Positions 63,151 to 64,000 of a stretch of 64,000 nt of DNA are shown here, piece by piece (the first letter of the stretch is position 1; every line of letters begins with the position of its first letter). The notes beneath the pieces are model-generated. The model was not told where the DNA came from. It did no database searches and saw only the letters and a program-made list of their open reading frames with translations. The DNA comes from Thermohalobaculum sp965263335 (GTDB lineage: Bacteria; Pseudomonadota; Alphaproteobacteria; Rhodobacterales; Rhodobacteraceae). The position numbers and the translations under genes are program-made. The stretch spans positions 1,302,001 to 1,366,000 of the forward strand of contig CBDHHE010000001.1 of assembly GCA_965263335.1 (NCBI GenBank), read 5' to 3'.

Positions 63151-64000
63151 TCACGTGACCTCGTAGACGAAATCACCGTCGGCAACCGTGACCTTTGCTT
63201 CATGTATCTCCTCGTTCTTGAGCGAACGGTTAAGGACCTCGAGAGAGATCGCGGGCAGCATGGTGTTGGTGATGATGTTGTCGATCATCCGTCCGCCCGA
63301 TGCAGGGTCGTTGCACCGACGCACGATCTCGCCAACGACGTCGTCATCATAGACAAACGCCGCGCCATGCTCGGAGCGCAGACGCTTGGTGATCCGGCCG
63401 AGTTGAAGAGAGACGATCTTGCCCATGTCCTCATCGGTCAGCGGATAGTAGGGGATCGTCACGATGCGGCCCAGCAGGGCTGCCGGGAACACCTTGAGCA
63501 GTTCCGGCTTCAGGGCTTCGGCCAGCTTCTCCGGCTCGGGCGCCAGCTCCGGGTCCTTGTTCAGTTCCATGATCAGATCGGTGCCGACGTTCGATGTCAG
63601 GATGATCAGGCAGTTCTTGAAATCGATCTGCCGGCCCGTGCCATCCTCCATCTGCCCCTTGTCGAAGACCTGGAAGAAGACCTCGTGGACGTCACCGTGG
63701 GCCTTCTCGACCTCGTCGAGCAGAACCACCGAATAGGGCTTGCGGCGAACCGCCTCGGTGAGTTTGCCACCCTCCCCGTAGCCGACATAGCCCGGAGGCG
63801 CGCCCTTCAGCGACGAGACGGTGTGCGCCTCCTGGTACTCGGACATGTTGATGGTGATCATGTTCTGCTCGCCGCCATAGATCGCCTCGGCGAGCGCCAG
63901 CGCGCTTTCGGTCTTGCCGACACCCGACGGGCCGCACAGCATGAAAACACCGATGGGCTTGTTGGGGTTGTCGAGCTTGGCGCGGTTGGTCTGGATCCGC
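63151..64000 (-). CDS. tssH: Type VI secretion ATPase TssH (ClpV), C-terminal part
   Basis: The last ~282 codons of a ClpB/ClpV AAA+ protein; the 5' part is beyond the window. The second ATPase domain has Walker A GPSGVGKTE and Walker B VVLLDEVEKAH, with YVGYGEGGKLTEAVRRKP and NCLIILTSNVGTDLI between and after. The end (GGRMIDNIITNTMLPAISLE) is of the ClpV rather than ClpB type. It disassembles the contracted sheath. 156 nt of untranslated DNA follow before the next gene. Confidence 0.95.
   Translation of the reverse strand, partial: RIQTNRAKLDNPNKPIGVFMLCGPSGVGKTESALALAEAIYGGEQNMITINMSEYQEAHTVSSLKGAPPGYVGYGEGGKLTEAVRRKPYSVVLLDEVEKAHGDVHEVFFQVFDKGQMEDGTGRQIDFKNCLIILTSNVGTDLIMELNKDPELAPEPEKLAEALKPELLKVFPAALLGRIVTIPYYPLTDEDMGKIVSLQLGRITKRLRSEHGAAFVYDDDVVGEIVRRCNDPASGGRMIDNIITNTMLPAISLEVLNRSLKNEEIHEAKVTVADGDFVYEVT

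Overview
The window is GC-rich, gene-dense DNA from a chromosome of an alphaproteobacterium, most likely a marine member of the Rhodobacterales (Roseobacter-like). The grounds are the rpsO-pnp and coxB-ctaB-ctaG-coxC-surf1-thrC gene orders, an RpoH of alphaproteobacterial type, a GTTC-N7-GTTC LexA box in front of mmcB, a histidine tRNA without the extra G-1, and several genes for dimethylsulfoniopropionate (DMSP) breakdown. No rRNA, insertion sequence, prophage or CRISPR array was seen, and no gene-free gap exceeds about 300 bases unless the doubtful small frame at 1438-1773 is discounted.

Region by region: 1-2.7 kb holds pnp (cut by the window edge), rpsO and truB. 2.8-10.2 kb holds a small lipoprotein and a MoxR / DUF58 / BatA-DUF4159 / amidotransferase-like operon. 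10.3-14.5 kb holds DUF1285, a CoA pyrophosphatase, a tRNA nucleotidyltransferase, an unknown protein and rpoH. 14.6-16.5 kb is a small ArsR-SRPBCC-DUF899-VOC group. 16.6-25.6 kb holds DsbD-like, YqgE, GNAT, M16 peptidase and thrC genes followed by the cytochrome c oxidase assembly operon. 25.8-29.5 kb holds tldD, pheA and an unusual two-domain membrane cytochrome c. 29.7-35.9 kb is a yejABEF-type peptide importer followed by SOS-controlled mmcB. 35.9-37.8 kb holds a serine hydroxymethyltransferase-like enzyme, a 70-residue protein started by TTG, and tRNA-His.

The most interesting part is 37.9-47.5 kb. Two tandem DddP-type (M24-fold) DMSP lyase genes lie divergent from a run of eight plus-strand genes: a methyltransferase, a DUF3445 heme oxidative N-demethylase-like protein, a thiolase, a YceI protein, a DddL-type cupin DMSP lyase, a rhodanese, an unrecognised membrane protein and an acyl-CoA dehydrogenase. 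Three predicted DMSP lyases of two unrelated folds thus lie within 7.6 kb, next to enzymes that could handle acyl-CoA, sulfur and methyl-group products. All metal and catalytic residues known for DddP can be located in both copies, and the cupin metal site can be located in DddL.

From 47.5 kb on come cobD and a lytic transglycosylase. The window ends in a minus-strand type VI secretion cluster, read from right to left: tssH (partial), an unknown protein, the FHA protein tagH, tssJ, tssK, tssL with an OmpA domain, tssM, tagF, pppA and ppkA. It includes the kinase, phosphatase, FHA protein and TagF of the threonine-phosphorylation control pathway. Tail and tube genes (hcp, vgrG, tssB, tssC) are not in this window.
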